Assembly: GCF_018919145.1 (NCBI RefSeq)
Contig: NZ_JAHLQJ010000024.1
Span: 1-63,949 of the forward strand
DNA: 63,949 nt
From: Paenibacillus brevis
GTDB taxonomy: Bacteria > Bacillota > Bacilli > Paenibacillales > Paenibacillaceae
Direction: 5' to 3'
Under the pieces are notes generated by a model, which was given only the letters and a program-made list of their open reading frames with translations, was not told where the DNA came from and searched no databases. The translations under genes and the position numbers were made by a program. Of the stretch, positions 16,971-28,200 are shown piece by piece. Each line of letters begins with the position of its first letter. The stretch's first letter is position 1.

Positions 16971-18229
16971 TACACTTCAATTCCCAACTTTTCCGCATAA
17001 GCGAGCAGTGCCTTCTCGAAGCATCCGAATGGCACCCGAACCGTACCGGCACCGACTTGACCGACACCCGCTTGCTTATGGGCGATGCCGGTATTAATAA
17101 TCGGCGTAATTCCGGTCTCGACCACCTTGCGAACATCAATGCCAAGGCAGGTCCCTTGGAAATTCCAAGTAGGAATCGCATAATTCGAGTTGTAGGCGAT
17201 GCATATTTCGCTCATCTCGTTGCTGATCGCAAGCGCATTGTCAAAGCCGCCTGCACCAATGAAGCGGGTAACCCCCGGTGCGGCTACCATTGCCATACCG
17301 CCAACGCCGAATGTCTCGGTAATTGCGGAATCGCCCATATCCGGGTTCGCATCCTCCTGAGAATAGCCGGTAAAGAACAAGCCCTCAGGGGTATTTACCG
17401 GAGCGGTAAACCATTGGTCGCCCAGACCCGAGACACGAATGCCGAACTCGTGGCCATTCCGGGTCATCGCCGTAACGATGGTTCCATGCTCTACACTGCG
17501 GGCCGCGTCCATAGCCGCCTTGGAAGCAGCCATCATGATGTTCAGGAAGAATTGATCGGTATCGGCCAGGAACTTCATAACATCATGCTTGGTTTTCTCA
17601 TCCAAATCGGCAATCGTTAAGTGAGGCGCAACCTCTTTTAGGAAGACCAGCGAAGCCGCAATGTTGCGTTGGTGGAATTCATCCCCCATCGTGATCGCTC
17701 TACCGATGATGACGTTAACATTCATTCCGCCGTCCATCGATCTAAGCACCTTAGACAAGGCAGGGCCGAGAACGTCCCGCATCCAGTTCAGGCGAGTGAT
17801 AACTTCTTCACTGTAAGCCCCGAAGCGGAGCACCTTTCCGATGCCTTCGTTCATTGTGCAATATGCACGGTTTCCATGCTCTTTATTTTCAACAACAAGT
17901 ACCGGCATATTGCCCGAGGTGATTCCCCCCATCGGACCCACGGCAGACACATGGTGGCAAGGAATGAACTGAATCTCGCCCTCTTCAAGCATTTTCCGGG
18001 CCTTGGCTTCATCATCTGCCCATCCTTCAAACAATACCGCTCCTACACAGGAGCCCTTCATTGGATCGGTCATCTGGTTCCATTCCATCGGTGGACCCGC
18101 ATGCAGGAGAACCTTGCCGTTTAGCTCGGAAATCACCGATTTGGCCGGGACTACGTCCAGCAGGAAGGGCTGTGAATTTTTTATTTTTTCAATGACTGCT
18201 TGATTGGCCTCATCTATTTTTTTGAACAT
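16970..18229 (-). CDS. DUF1116 protein (AllG/YlbE/YahG type)
   Basis: A 419-residue soluble protein of typical family length, recognised by glycine-rich blocks including VLLHAGPPMEWNQM near the start, SAVGPMGGITSGNMPV, MGDEFHQRN, TAPVNTPEGLFFTGYS and ITETFGVGGMAM. The start at 18229 is chosen because GGGGTG lies six bases upstream. It sits 24 bp after fdrA and overlaps the DUF2877 gene by one base. The family works with FdrA as a transcarbamylase that transfers the carbamoyl group of a ureido compound such as oxalurate to phosphate. The substrate here is unknown. Confidence 0.86.
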   Translation of the reverse strand: MFKKIDEANQAVIEKIKNSQPFLLDVVPAKSVISELNGKVLLHAGPPMEWNQMTDPMKGSCVGAVLFEGWADDEAKARKMLEEGEIQFIPCHHVSAVGPMGGITSGNMPVLVVENKEHGNRAYCTMNEGIGKVLRFGAYSEEVITRLNWMRDVLGPALSKVLRSMDGGMNVNVIIGRAITMGDEFHQRNIAASLVFLKEVAPHLTIADLDEKTKHDVMKFLADTDQFFLNIMMAASKAAMDAARSVEHGTIVTAMTRNGHEFGIRVSGLGDQWFTAPVNTPEGLFFTGYSQEDANPDMGDSAITETFGVGGMAMVAAPGVTRFIGAGGFDNALAISNEMSEICIAYNSNYAIPTWNFQGTCLGIDVRKVVETGITPIINTGIAHKQAGVGQVGAGTVRVPFGCFEKALLAYAEKLGIEV

Positions 18230-18253
18230 GTCCATCACCCCGTATGTTAATGT

Positions 18254-20005
18254 TTACATCTTATTGAGTATGCTCAGGATCTTTCTCAGCTTGTCATTAC
18301 CGCCGGCTACCGGTCTCCAGTCGAACTGTACGACGCTGCTGCCTTCCGTCTCCAGATTGTCGGCAAAGCTGCTCAGACCGATATTGATGACTCTTGGCTT
18401 GGCATCGAGTAACTGCTTGATCGCTTCGGATGGCGAACTCACAACGGCTTCCGGCAGAGTTAGCTCTTGAACCGGAAGCTCTCTGGAGCCCACTTCAACC
18501 TCGTGCCCGATCATGCGAAGCGCTGTACGAACCGCGCTGAAATTGCTGTCTGTCATGATTGCTCCGGCATCCAGCATTAACTTGAGCTGGCTATCATAGT
18601 TCTGAGGATCCTTCTTCGTACCGCAGATCGATCCTACGAAATACAATTTGCGTCCTTCATTTGCTGCATTGGCCATAGCCTTCTTGATCGCCTTCGATAA
18701 AGATGCCGCCATGTCCTCATGCGCTCCGTAACCAAGCACCAGATCGAATAACACCACGGCCACCTCAGGAAGCTTGGACGTCTCTTCGATGAATTGGAAG
18801 CGTGTGGTTCCGTCAATCATCGGGTGAGGACGCCCTTGCGTGTACATATCGTCGCCGAGGTCAATAACCTCATGACCCTCATGCTGCAGCAAGTAGCCTT
18901 CATCGTACTTCCGGTATTTATCAATCATCAGCGCTTCTTTCATGAGTGTAGCCGCTTCATAGGCCAAGGTTCCGCCCGTGTACAGTCCGCGAATTTTTGT
19001 CTGAACGGAGGTAAGTCCCAGATCGGAAGGCAGCTCGGCTTCAGACGCCAACTTCAGCTTCGTTCCTTTCGCCAGCTCTACCGCCAGGATCGCGGTCTCT
19101 TCCAGCGTATGGGCAAATTTAACGGATGGCAGATAAAATTCAGGCTTTTCACCCATGAAAATCGCGACAACCGGCTTTTCGATATTCGCCAGCAGAGCTA
19201 CAACCTGCTCACGCACCTTCGGTGCCGGAGGCTTGGAGATCACGACTACAACTTCAGTATCCGCGTTGTCGGCGAGTGCACGGATTCCGTCCAGCATCGT
19301 AATCGCTTCAATGCTCTCCGACAGATCGCGGCCGCCCGTTCCAATCGCATGGCTGATGCCCGCACCGAGCTTGTCGATCAACGTAATCACTTCCTGAATA
19401 CCCGTACCGGAAGCGCCGATGACGCCGATATTCCCCTTACTCACAATGTTGGAAAATGCAATCGGTACACCTCCAATTACGGCGGTTCCGCAATCCGGAC
19501 CCATAACGAGAAGCCCCTTCTCCTTCGCGAATTCCTTTACGCGCTTCTCGTCTTCAATTGCCACGTTATCGCTGAACATAAAGACATGGAGTCCGTTCTC
19601 AAGAGCGCTCATCGCTTCATCCGCAGCATATTTGCCGGGGATGGAAATGACGGCGAGGTTCGCGTCAGGCATCGCTTGTACGGCACGATCCCAAGTTCTG
19701 ACCTTCTCCACCTTTTTGCTTGCAGATGAGGAAGCCTGATTCTTCAAAAATTGGTCCACTTCATCGAGAACGGTTGCGACAACTTCTTCGCGTTCTGCAT
19801 CAATCGCGATGCATAGGTCGCTTGGAGCGGCCTTATCCAGCTCTGTGTTATGCATACCGGTATTTTTCATAATATCGATATTCGCAGGCGTTCCCATCAT
19901 GACGGACACCTGGTTTACCCCGTCGATATCGGACAGTTTATTGGACATAAGCATCAGACTTACGGAATCTTGATATAAGTTTGGCTTTATGATGATGTGC
20001 AGCAA
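18254..20005 (-). CDS. fdrA: FdrA-like protein (AllF/YahF type), acyl-CoA synthetase fold
   Basis: A 583-residue protein with two Rossmann-like CoA-ligase domains: GPDCGTAVIGG, GVIGASGTGIQEV and GTGGRDLSESI in the SucD-like half, then LYTGGTLAYEAATLM and the family signature VLGYGAHEDMA in the C-terminal ligase-like half. E. coli FdrA has been assigned to oxamate carbamoyltransferase with the DUF1116 and DUF2877 proteins. The initiator seems to be TTG at 20003-20005 with GGGAGGG six bases upstream. A near-consensus cre site lies 23-37 bp upstream. As the first gene of the locus it probably heads the operon. Annotating it as an acyl-CoA synthetase would be misleading. Confidence 0.88.
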   Translation of the reverse strand: MLHIIIKPNLYQDSVSLMLMSNKLSDIDGVNQVSVMMGTPANIDIMKNTGMHNTELDKAAPSDLCIAIDAEREEVVATVLDEVDQFLKNQASSSASKKVEKVRTWDRAVQAMPDANLAVISIPGKYAADEAMSALENGLHVFMFSDNVAIEDEKRVKEFAKEKGLLVMGPDCGTAVIGGVPIAFSNIVSKGNIGVIGASGTGIQEVITLIDKLGAGISHAIGTGGRDLSESIEAITMLDGIRALADNADTEVVVVISKPPAPKVREQVVALLANIEKPVVAIFMGEKPEFYLPSVKFAHTLEETAILAVELAKGTKLKLASEAELPSDLGLTSVQTKIRGLYTGGTLAYEAATLMKEALMIDKYRKYDEGYLLQHEGHEVIDLGDDMYTQGRPHPMIDGTTRFQFIEETSKLPEVAVVLFDLVLGYGAHEDMAASLSKAIKKAMANAANEGRKLYFVGSICGTKKDPQNYDSQLKLMLDAGAIMTDSNFSAVRTALRMIGHEVEVGSRELPVQELTLPEAVVSSPSEAIKQLLDAKPRVINIGLSSFADNLETEGSSVVQFDWRPVAGGNDKLRKILSILNKM

Positions 20006-20027
20006 GCCAATCCCTCCCAGTTCATGT

Positions 20028-20042
20028 AGTTAGCGTTTACAT
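20028..20042 (-). promoter_or_regulatory. catabolite-responsive element (CcpA box) upstream of fdrA
   Basis: The minus strand reads ATGTAAACGCTAACT, matching the cre consensus WTGNAARCGNWWNCA at 14 of 15 positions. It lies between the presumed promoter region and the fdrA start, a position where CcpA would repress. Confidence 0.65.
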
Positions 20043-20046
20043 AATC

Positions 20047-20129
20047 AATTGTACTTGCTGGGCCGTAACAATCGCATAAATTCCAGGCCCAGTACATTAA
20101 AAATAGATAAACAATTGCCAAGTACATTA
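20047..20129. repeat. three AGTACA-type repeats upstream of fdrA
   Basis: AGTACATTA occurs at 20091-20099 and at 20121-20129, exactly 30 bp apart (about three helix turns) in direct orientation. A related inverted copy, AGTACAATT, lies at 20047-20055 on the minus strand. The array sits in the regulatory region of the fdrA operon and could be binding sites for its activator. The adjacent response regulator is a candidate by location only. An AGGAGCAC/GTGCTCCT inverted repeat lies further upstream at 20151-20190. Confidence 0.45.
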
Positions 20130-20216
20130 TTCTATATAAGAGTCGAACTAAGGAGCACACACTCCGGGTGAAAACGTGTGAAGTGCTCCTATAGTATTAT
20201 CATCCCTGAAAAGTGC

Positions 20217-20251
20217 AAAAAAAAATCCCCCGCAATATTGCGGAGGATTTC
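20217..20251 (-). terminator. terminator of rpmE
   Basis: CCTCCGCAAT and ATTGCGGGGG pair on the minus strand and are followed by a long T run. It begins about 12 bp beyond the rpmE stop. Confidence 0.92.
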
Positions 20252-20262
20252 GCATTTTCTGA

Positions 20263-20460
20263 TTAGATACCGTATTTCTTTTTGAAACGGTCCACACGGC
20301 CACCTGCATCCAAGAACTTCTGCTTACCTGTGAAGAATGGATGGCAGTTGGAGCAAATTTCAACGCGCAGCTCTTGCTTAACGGAACCTGATTCAAAGGT
20401 ATTACCGCAGGCACAAGTAACTGTAGTCACGTGATATTTAGGTTGAATGGCTTCTTTCAT
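20263..20460 (-). CDS. rpmE: 50S ribosomal protein L31, zinc-binding type
   Basis: A 65-residue L31 with the zinc ligands CAC and CSNC (C+ form) and the conserved [20 protein letters not shown] segment. L31 bridges the two ribosomal subunits. The start at 20460 is used because an upstream in-frame GTG lies inside the AGAGGTG site. It occupies the standard place downstream of rho, though a radical SAM gene has been placed between them. Confidence 0.97.
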   Translation of the reverse strand: MKEAIQPKYHVTTVTCACGNTFESGSVKQELRVEICSNCHPFFTGKQKFLDAGGRVDRFKKKYGI

Positions 20461-20586
20461 GACTTTCACCTCTTTCCGCCCTGGGCCTCATGCGGGCACA
20501 GAGTTATCATGACACATAAAATGATTATAGCACGGCGGTATTCCATGCGCAATTGCCTATCTCAGGAAATTTTGTAATCTTCGGAG

Positions 20587-21855
20587 CTATACTCGAACCT
20601 TTACCCGAGCCAGTTCCGCAGGCGGGACATGAGTGTAAGACCCAATGACCACATCGGGAAGCTCCTCCTGAAAAATCTCAATCGCCTGCTTCATCCCAAG
20701 CACATCGCCCTTGGCCTTAGGAATCAAATCCAGATAGCTCTCCGGATCGATATTCAGATTACGGAACTGTATCAAGCGCAGCTTGGTACGACGAGCAAAT
20801 TCTATCATCGCTTCCAGTTCCTCCTCCCGGTCTGTAACCCCTGGGAAGATCAGATAGTTGATCGAAGTATATACACCTTGATCATATGCATATTTCAGTG
20901 ACTTTTCCACATTAGCCAAAGTATAACCGCGTGGACGATAGTAGGCGTTATAATGATCATCCCGGGCGCTGATCGTGCTTACGCGCATCAAATCAAGCCC
21001 CGCATCGACAATACCCCGAATATGATCGCTGAGTCCGGCATTCGTGTTGATATTAATATAACCCATATCCGTCTGACGGCGGACCTCGCGAATGGATTCG
21101 ATGATCAGCTTCGCTTGAGTAGAGGGTTCTCCTTCACAGCCTTGACCGAAGCTAATGATCGACTCCGGTGTCTTCAAGTGCTCCAGCATAACCTCAACCA
21201 GCTCCTCCACACGAGGGCGAAAGTTCATCCGCGTCTGTGGAGAGACGAAGCCGCTGTCATCCGGTTGCTCGGAGATACATCCGAAGCAGCCCGCATTACA
21301 GGAATAAGATACGGGAACCGCCCCTTCCCAACGATTCAGAAACGTATTGGAAGCCGTCAGGCACTCATAGCCGAGCGCACAATTCGACAGGTGGTCATAC
21401 AATCGGTTTTCGGGATATTTTGATTTAAAGGCCTTAACCTGACTCTTCAGCTCCAACGGATCGCAGTGAAGCGGATTCCATTTCTCCGGATCATCGGAAA
21501 GACGGGCCGTTACATAGAACTGGCCTTCCTTCCACACAACCGCAGAATACCCAAACAAGGGAAGCTTATATTCCTTATCCGTCTTCACATAGCCAGGCAG
21601 GCACAACCGCGTAAAGCCTTGGGGCAGCAAGGCTCCAACAGCCTGGAACTTGCCATCCAGCGGGGTCATTTCCCCGGTGTCAGGGTCCATTCCGATTGGC
21701 CGTGTACAAGGAAGACTAACCAATGTCGCCCCATCCGGAAGCGGAATCAGCTCATCCTCCAATATTTCCACGATCATATCCGCGCTGCGGGCAAGCCCGT
21801 ACAGTGACGGATGATCAAATACTTGCCCTTGTTCATCGGCATATACTAAATACAT
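20587..21855 (-). CDS. radical SAM protein of unknown function
   Basis: A 422-residue protein with the radical-SAM cluster motif CNAGCFGC (CX3CX2C) at about residue 185-192, preceded by about 180 residues of unrecognised N-terminal domain. The barrel strands ESIISFGQGCEGEPS and MGYININTNAGL are typical of the superfamily. Additional cysteines (HCDP, NCALGYECL) lie before the core and might bind another cluster or metal. It lies between rho and rpmE, but the reaction is unknown and no obvious peptide substrate is nearby. The ribosome site is AAGGAG. Confidence 0.8.
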   Translation of the reverse strand: MYLVYADEQGQVFDHPSLYGLARSADMIVEILEDELIPLPDGATLVSLPCTRPIGMDPDTGEMTPLDGKFQAVGALLPQGFTRLCLPGYVKTDKEYKLPLFGYSAVVWKEGQFYVTARLSDDPEKWNPLHCDPLELKSQVKAFKSKYPENRLYDHLSNCALGYECLTASNTFLNRWEGAVPVSYSCNAGCFGCISEQPDDSGFVSPQTRMNFRPRVEELVEVMLEHLKTPESIISFGQGCEGEPSTQAKLIIESIREVRRQTDMGYININTNAGLSDHIRGIVDAGLDLMRVSTISARDDHYNAYYRPRGYTLANVEKSLKYAYDQGVYTSINYLIFPGVTDREEELEAMIEFARRTKLRLIQFRNLNIDPESYLDLIPKAKGDVLGMKQAIEIFQEELPDVVIGSYTHVPPAELARVKVRV

Positions 21856-21913
21856 GTTGTTCTCCTTCTATATGTGCTGGTCCGTTGAAACATCCTGCAT
21901 TAAGCGGGCAGCC

Positions 21914-22031
21914 GTGTGAGGTGTTCTTACGATCGCTGTTGTTCGCGGATTTCTCTGATTGGACTAAACCAAGTTAAGGTAGAAATCCGCTCACAAAGGC
22001 GAACATTCCATTTCTTCAGAACACCTCACAC
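21914..22031. repeat. 118-bp nested inverted repeat between rho and the radical SAM gene
   Basis: The outer arms GTGTGAGGTGTTCT (21914-21927) and AGAACACCTCACAC (22018-22031) are perfect. Inside, GTTCGC pairs with GCGAAC and GCGGATTTCT with AGAAATCCGC, so most of the element folds into one long imperfect hairpin. It could be a MITE or a processing/termination hairpin; no T tract follows on either strand. Confidence 0.7.
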
Positions 22032-22068
22032 TCTTGCCTTACCATTAACACAGATCTGTTCAACGGGA

Positions 22069-23406
22069 CTACGTCGCAGAGTTCGAACTCGAACTGGAAG
22101 ACGACGACGGACGGGAGGTTCGGCGTGCAGTGTTGCTTCCGCTATTGGAAGCGGTGGAATTGCCCGCCGCGTCGAACGAAGCCAGGAATTCAGCGTTGGA
22201 TTTACTATCACGCAGCTTCTTCAAGAAGCCCTCCACAAAGTCATGGGAATCATTCATACTCTTACGAATGGCCCAAATGGTATCCAGCTCTTCCTTAGTT
22301 AACAGCACCTCTTCACGCCGTGTACCGGAACGCCGGATATCGATAGCCGGAAAAATACGGCGCTCTGCCAGCTTGCGATCCAGGTGAAGCTCCATATTGC
22401 CCGTTCCCTTAAATTCTTCATATATAATGTCGTCCATCCGCGAACCTGTATCCACGAGAGCGGTCGCCAGAATCGTCAAGCTGCCGCCTTCCTCAACGTT
22501 CCGCGCCGAGCCGAAGAAACGCTTAGGACGGTGAAATGCAGCCGGGTCAATCCCGCCGCTCAATGTGCGGCCCGATGGTGGAACCACCAGGTTATAGGCA
22601 CGGGCTAGCCGCGTAATACTGTCCAGCAGAATGACAACATCCTTTTTATGCTCCACCAGTCTGAGAGCCCGCTGCAGCACCAGCTCTGCCACCTTGATAT
22701 GATTTTCAGGCAGTTCATCAAAGGTCGAAGCAATCACTTCGCCTTTAACAGAGCGCTGCATATCGGTAACCTCTTCGGGGCGCTCGTCGATCAGCAGGAC
22801 GAATAACTCGATGTCGGGGCGATTCGTAGAAATGCTGTTGGCAATCTCCTTCAGCAGCAAGGTCTTTCCTGCCTTTGGCGGCGCTACGATCAATCCGCGC
22901 TGTCCAAGGCCAACTGGGGCAAGTACATCCATAATTCGTGTGGATAAATGCGTCGGGGATGTTTCAAGCACAAGCTTTTCTTGCGGATATAAAGGGGTCA
23001 AAGCCGGGAAGTGCAAGCGCTCAGCAGCAACCGTCGGATTCTCTCCGTTCACAGCATTCACTTGCAGCAGCCCGAAATACCTTTCATTCTCCTTCGGTGT
23101 CCGGCATTTACCGGATACAAGGTCACCGGTTCTTAGGTCAAACTTCCGGATCTGAGAGGCCGAGATATAAATGTCCTCGGTACTGGGCAAATAGTTAATC
23201 GGCCTGAGAAAACCGTATCCTTCCGGTAAAATCTCCAGTACGCCTTCCATAAACATCAGACCGCTGGACTCAGCCTGCGCTCTGAGTATGGAAAAAATCA
23301 GCTCTTTCTTCTTTAATTGTCCGTAATATGGAATTTGATGCTGCTTTGCCAGCTTGTACAGCTCCGTCAGCTTCATCTCTTCCAGATCGGCGATTTGCAG
23401 ATCCAT
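22069..23406 (-). CDS. rho: transcription termination factor Rho
   Basis: A 445-residue Rho with the N-terminal domain ([21 protein letters not shown]), an RNA-binding OB fold, Walker [14 protein letters not shown], Walker [17 protein letters not shown], the Q-loop/R-loop region [24 protein letters not shown], and an Arg finger. It ends in an unusual serine-rich, low-complexity tail of about 30 residues. The start at 23406 has GGTGG upstream. The order murA-rho-rpmE matches B. subtilis. Confidence 0.97.
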   Translation of the reverse strand: MDLQIADLEEMKLTELYKLAKQHQIPYYGQLKKKELIFSILRAQAESSGLMFMEGVLEILPEGYGFLRPINYLPSTEDIYISASQIRKFDLRTGDLVSGKCRTPKENERYFGLLQVNAVNGENPTVAAERLHFPALTPLYPQEKLVLETSPTHLSTRIMDVLAPVGLGQRGLIVAPPKAGKTLLLKEIANSISTNRPDIELFVLLIDERPEEVTDMQRSVKGEVIASTFDELPENHIKVAELVLQRALRLVEHKKDVVILLDSITRLARAYNLVVPPSGRTLSGGIDPAAFHRPKRFFGSARNVEEGGSLTILATALVDTGSRMDDIIYEEFKGTGNMELHLDRKLAERRIFPAIDIRRSGTRREEVLLTKEELDTIWAIRKSMNDSHDFVEGFLKKLRDSKSNAEFLASFDAAGNSTASNSGSNTARRTSRPSSSSSSSSNSAT

Positions 23407-23511
23407 TGTAATAACCACCTATTTTCCGATTATATGAAACACTTAAAAATTGCTAGACTATAATGTCTATTATTACCCTATATTAAGCACATTATGCGAG
23501 AATCGCCCTAC

Positions 23512-24765
23512 CTATTCAACCTGACGCCAAACATCTGCACCCAGCATCCGTAGATTTGTAACCAGGTTATCGTATCCGCGATCGATCAATTCGACCCCCG
23601 AAATCTCTGTTACCCCCGATTCCACGGTCAATCCGGCTACGACCAGCGCGGCTCCGGCACGCAAATCCGCCGCTTTCACCTTCGCCGCATTCAATGGGGA
23701 GCCCTCGATAATCGCGGACCTGCCCTCTACGCGAATCTTCGCCCCCATCCGAACCAATTCAGGCACATGCTTGAACCGGTTGCTATAGACAAAGTCGCTA
23801 AGCACGCTAACGCCCTCAGCCTGGGTAAGCAGACTGGTCATCGGAGATTGAATGTCCGTAGGAAACCCAGGGTAGACCAATGCTTTGACATCCACATGCT
23901 CATATCTTGACGTACCGATCACTCGAATGGACTCGTCCAGCTCTTCGACGGAGACGCCCATCTCCAGCAGCTTTGCTGTAAGAGCCTCCAAGTGCTTGGG
24001 AATAATCCCGTCTATCATTACATCACCGCGGGTTGCTGCCGCAGCGATCATATAAGTGCCTGCCTGAATCCGATCCGGGATAATCGAGTGCCGGCAGCCC
24101 TTAAGCTCCTTCACACCCTCGATCCGAATCGTCTCGGTTCCGGCTCCTTTAATGCTTGCGCCCATGGAATTGAGCAATGTTGCTACATCTATAATCTCAG
24201 GCTCTTTAGCCGCATTTTCAATAGTTGTAAGTCCTTTGGCCCGTGTAGCAGCCAACATAATATTAATCGTAGCACCGACACTGCTGACGTCCAGATAAAT
24301 CTTGGCTCCGCGCAGCTCCGTCGCTTTCAGATGAATTGCACCATGTTCATTCGTTACCGTCGCGCCCAGCGCTTCAAAACCTTTGATATGCTGGTCAATC
24401 GGGCGCGGTTCAAAATTGCAGCCTCCCGGCAGTCCGATAATGGCCTCATTAAACCTACCGAGCAATGCCCCCATCATATAATAGGAAGCCCGAAGCATCT
24501 TGACAGGGCCGTTCGGCATTGGAATGGATCTGATATCGGAAGGATCAATACGCATTTGGGATTCTTCCCAGGATACGCGGGCACCGAGCTCTTCCAAAAT
24601 CTCGGCATAAATGGCCACATCGCTAAGATGAGGCAAATTATCAAGCACAACTTCAGATTCTGCCAAAATTGCAGCCGGAATAAGCGCAATCGCACTATTC
24701 TTTGCACCGCTAATCGTTACAGTCCCGCGCAGCGGACGTCCGCCACTGATCATTAATTTCTCCAT
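23512..24765 (-). CDS. murA: UDP-N-acetylglucosamine 1-carboxyvinyltransferase
   Basis: A 417-residue EPSP-synthase-fold enzyme for the first committed step of peptidoglycan synthesis. The catalytic Cys is in [15 protein letters not shown] at about residue 117, and the UDP-GlcNAc site begins with [13 protein letters not shown]. The position between fba and rho corresponds to the second Firmicute paralogue (murAB/murZ), so another murA probably exists elsewhere in the genome. No talA-like transaldolase gene lies between murA and fba, unlike B. subtilis. Confidence 0.95.
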   Translation of the reverse strand: MEKLMISGGRPLRGTVTISGAKNSAIALIPAAILAESEVVLDNLPHLSDVAIYAEILEELGARVSWEESQMRIDPSDIRSIPMPNGPVKMLRASYYMMGALLGRFNEAIIGLPGGCNFEPRPIDQHIKGFEALGATVTNEHGAIHLKATELRGAKIYLDVSSVGATINIMLAATRAKGLTTIENAAKEPEIIDVATLLNSMGASIKGAGTETIRIEGVKELKGCRHSIIPDRIQAGTYMIAAAATRGDVMIDGIIPKHLEALTAKLLEMGVSVEELDESIRVIGTSRYEHVDVKALVYPGFPTDIQSPMTSLLTQAEGVSVLSDFVYSNRFKHVPELVRMGAKIRVEGRSAIIEGSPLNAAKVKAADLRAGAALVVAGLTVESGVTEISGVELIDRGYDNLVTNLRMLGADVWRQVE

Positions 24766-24835
24766 AAGCTCAAGGGTCCCCCTACATGAATTGCAGCTCG
24801 GTCACTCTACTGAGCCAAACTTTTTTGCTGTGAAA

Positions 24836-24864
24836 ATGGAAAGACACCGTCTAGGCGGTGTGCT
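24836..24864 (-). terminator. terminator of fba
   Basis: ACACCGCC and GACGGTGT pair around a short TA-containing loop on the minus strand, followed by a T-rich tail. Confidence 0.75.
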
Positions 24865-24903
24865 CTCCATCTCACTGTATTCAATTGAAGCAATTAATAG
24901 TAA

Positions 24904-25758
24904 TTAAGCCTTGTTGCTAGTACCGAATTCGCGGATTTTGCCGATAACGGTCTCTTTGATCGCTTCGCGGCCTGGCGCGATAAATGTACGAGGATCATAA
25001 GCATCCGGTTTCGCAGCCAACACTTCACGAACTACTTTTGCAAATGCAATTTGGTTCTCTGTGTTCACGTTGATCTTGGAAGTACCCAGGGAGATCGCTT
25101 TATCGATATCGTGTTTAGGGATACCTGTTCCTCCATGCAATACAAGCGGAAGCTTAACCGCTTCGCAAATTTCAGCCATTTCCTTGAAGCCGAGGTTTGG
25201 CTCGCCGTGGTATGGTCCATGTACGGAACCCAGGGCAGGTGCCAGTGTATCGATACCTGTCTCCTTCACGATACGAACGCACTCGTTCAGGTCAGCATAT
25301 TGAATACCGCCGATCACGTCGTCTTCTTGTCCACCGACAGTACCGACTTCCGCCTCTACGGATACTCCCTTAGCATGAGCGTATTCAACCACTTTCTTCG
25401 TCATCGCGATGTTCTCATCAATTGGATGATGGGAGCCGTCGATCATAACGGAAGTAAAGCCAGCGTCGATCGCTTCTTTACACTTCTCAAAGCTGGATCC
25501 ATGGTCAAGGTGGATCGCTACAGGTACAGTAATCTTCATGTCATGAAGCAAGCCTTCAACCATCTTAACAACGGTATAGAAGCCGCCCATATGACGAGCC
25601 GCACCTTCGGAAACGCCCAGGATTACCGGGGATTTCTCTGCTTCTGCTGCTGCCAGAATGGCTTGAGTCCATTCCAGGTTATTGATGTTGTATTGACCTA
25701 CAGCGTACTTGCCCTCAAGCGCTTTACTCAACATGTCTGTCATAGATACTAATGGCAT
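24904..25758 (-). CDS. fba: class II fructose-bisphosphate aldolase
   Basis: A 284-residue zinc-dependent aldolase of glycolysis and gluconeogenesis. It shows the zinc ligands in HLDHGSS and [20 protein letters not shown], and the phosphate loop [16 protein letters not shown]. The start at 25758 has AGGAGG ten bases upstream; the longer frame adds 27 atypical residues. It lies downstream of spo0F as in B. subtilis. Confidence 0.96.
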   Translation of the reverse strand: MPLVSMTDMLSKALEGKYAVGQYNINNLEWTQAILAAAEAEKSPVILGVSEGAARHMGGFYTVVKMVEGLLHDMKITVPVAIHLDHGSSFEKCKEAIDAGFTSVMIDGSHHPIDENIAMTKKVVEYAHAKGVSVEAEVGTVGGQEDDVIGGIQYADLNECVRIVKETGIDTLAPALGSVHGPYHGEPNLGFKEMAEICEAVKLPLVLHGGTGIPKHDIDKAISLGTSKINVNTENQIAFAKVVREVLAAKPDAYDPRTFIAPGREAIKETVIGKIREFGTSNKA

Positions 25759-25867
25759 GGGTTTCAATCCTCCTAAGGATGATGGAATTATCTTCTCTAG
25801 CCGACATTCACACCTTATTATTATACCACAACATGTCAAAAATACGAATCAAGCTTGCGTCGGTTCG

Positions 25868-25900
25868 ACGAACAAAAACGACCGGAGTGCATCTCCGGCC
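25868..25900 (-). terminator. terminator of spo0F
   Basis: GGCCGGAG and CTCCGGTC pair around an ATGCA loop on the minus strand, followed by GTTTTTGTT. It ends the spo0F transcript before fba. Confidence 0.85.
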
Positions 25901-25931
25901 GCTTACACTTCCTGTTTGTTGTCAAATACAG

Positions 25932-26309
25932 TCACACCACGGAACTTCCACGCAACTGCATGTTGACGGCTCCCCGCATTTCGTCGATGTCGAAAGGCTT
26001 GGTAAAGTGCATCAGCGCCCCCAAATCACGAGCCTGCTTAATCATGTCAAGCTCGCCGTAAGCTGTCATCATAATGACCTTGATATCCGGATTGACTTCT
26101 TTAATATGTCTCAGAATCTCCAACCCATCCATCCCTGGAATCTTCATATCAAGCAGAACGAGATCCGGCGATTCACCGCGGACAATTTCCAAAGCAAGCT
26201 TGCCGTTGGCAGCTTGATAGGTTTTATAACCTTCGCTGCTGAACACTTCCATCAATAAAATCCGGATTCCGTTCTGATCATCAACGATTAGTACCTTCTT
26301 CTCTTCCAC
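25932..26309 (-). CDS. spo0F: sporulation phosphorelay response regulator Spo0F
   Basis: A 125-residue single-domain receiver. It has the acidic pair DDQ (about 10-12), the phosphoacceptor in [13 protein letters not shown] (Asp about 54), Thr in MMTAYGE and Lys in FTKPFD. There is no output domain. Spo0F passes phosphate from sensor kinases to Spo0B, which feeds Spo0A. Translation starts at GTG with AGGAGGG upstream. A kinase that could feed it is encoded at 49943-51823. Its position between pyrG and fba supports the identification. Confidence 0.94.
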   Translation of the reverse strand: MEEKKVLIVDDQNGIRILLMEVFSSEGYKTYQAANGKLALEIVRGESPDLVLLDMKIPGMDGLEILRHIKEVNPDIKVIMMTAYGELDMIKQARDLGALMHFTKPFDIDEMRGAVNMQLRGSSVV

Positions 26310-26498
26310 TAGACTAACCCTCCTACAAGATCCACCATCGGAATTAACATTCTAGTAAATAATTCGCCTCGTTCTTGGAAATCCCTTCTAATTTGGAAAA
26401 AAGAGACTCAAAAAACAATAAAGGTGAAAATTTTCCTGTAGATTTTGGGGTATTTGGGCAAGAACCTGTTATTTCATGTAATGAACGTCCTTCACAGA

Positions 26499-28160
<1,662 letters not shown>

Positions 28161-28200
28161 CTATTCCGCTAAAAAACATAGCAAATAGGCCTAAAAAAAC

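Noticed and set aside
26310..26498. Sigma-H promoter upstream of spo0F
   Set aside because: AGGAAAATT and GAAT elements occur, but no pair has the required spacing, so no call was made.
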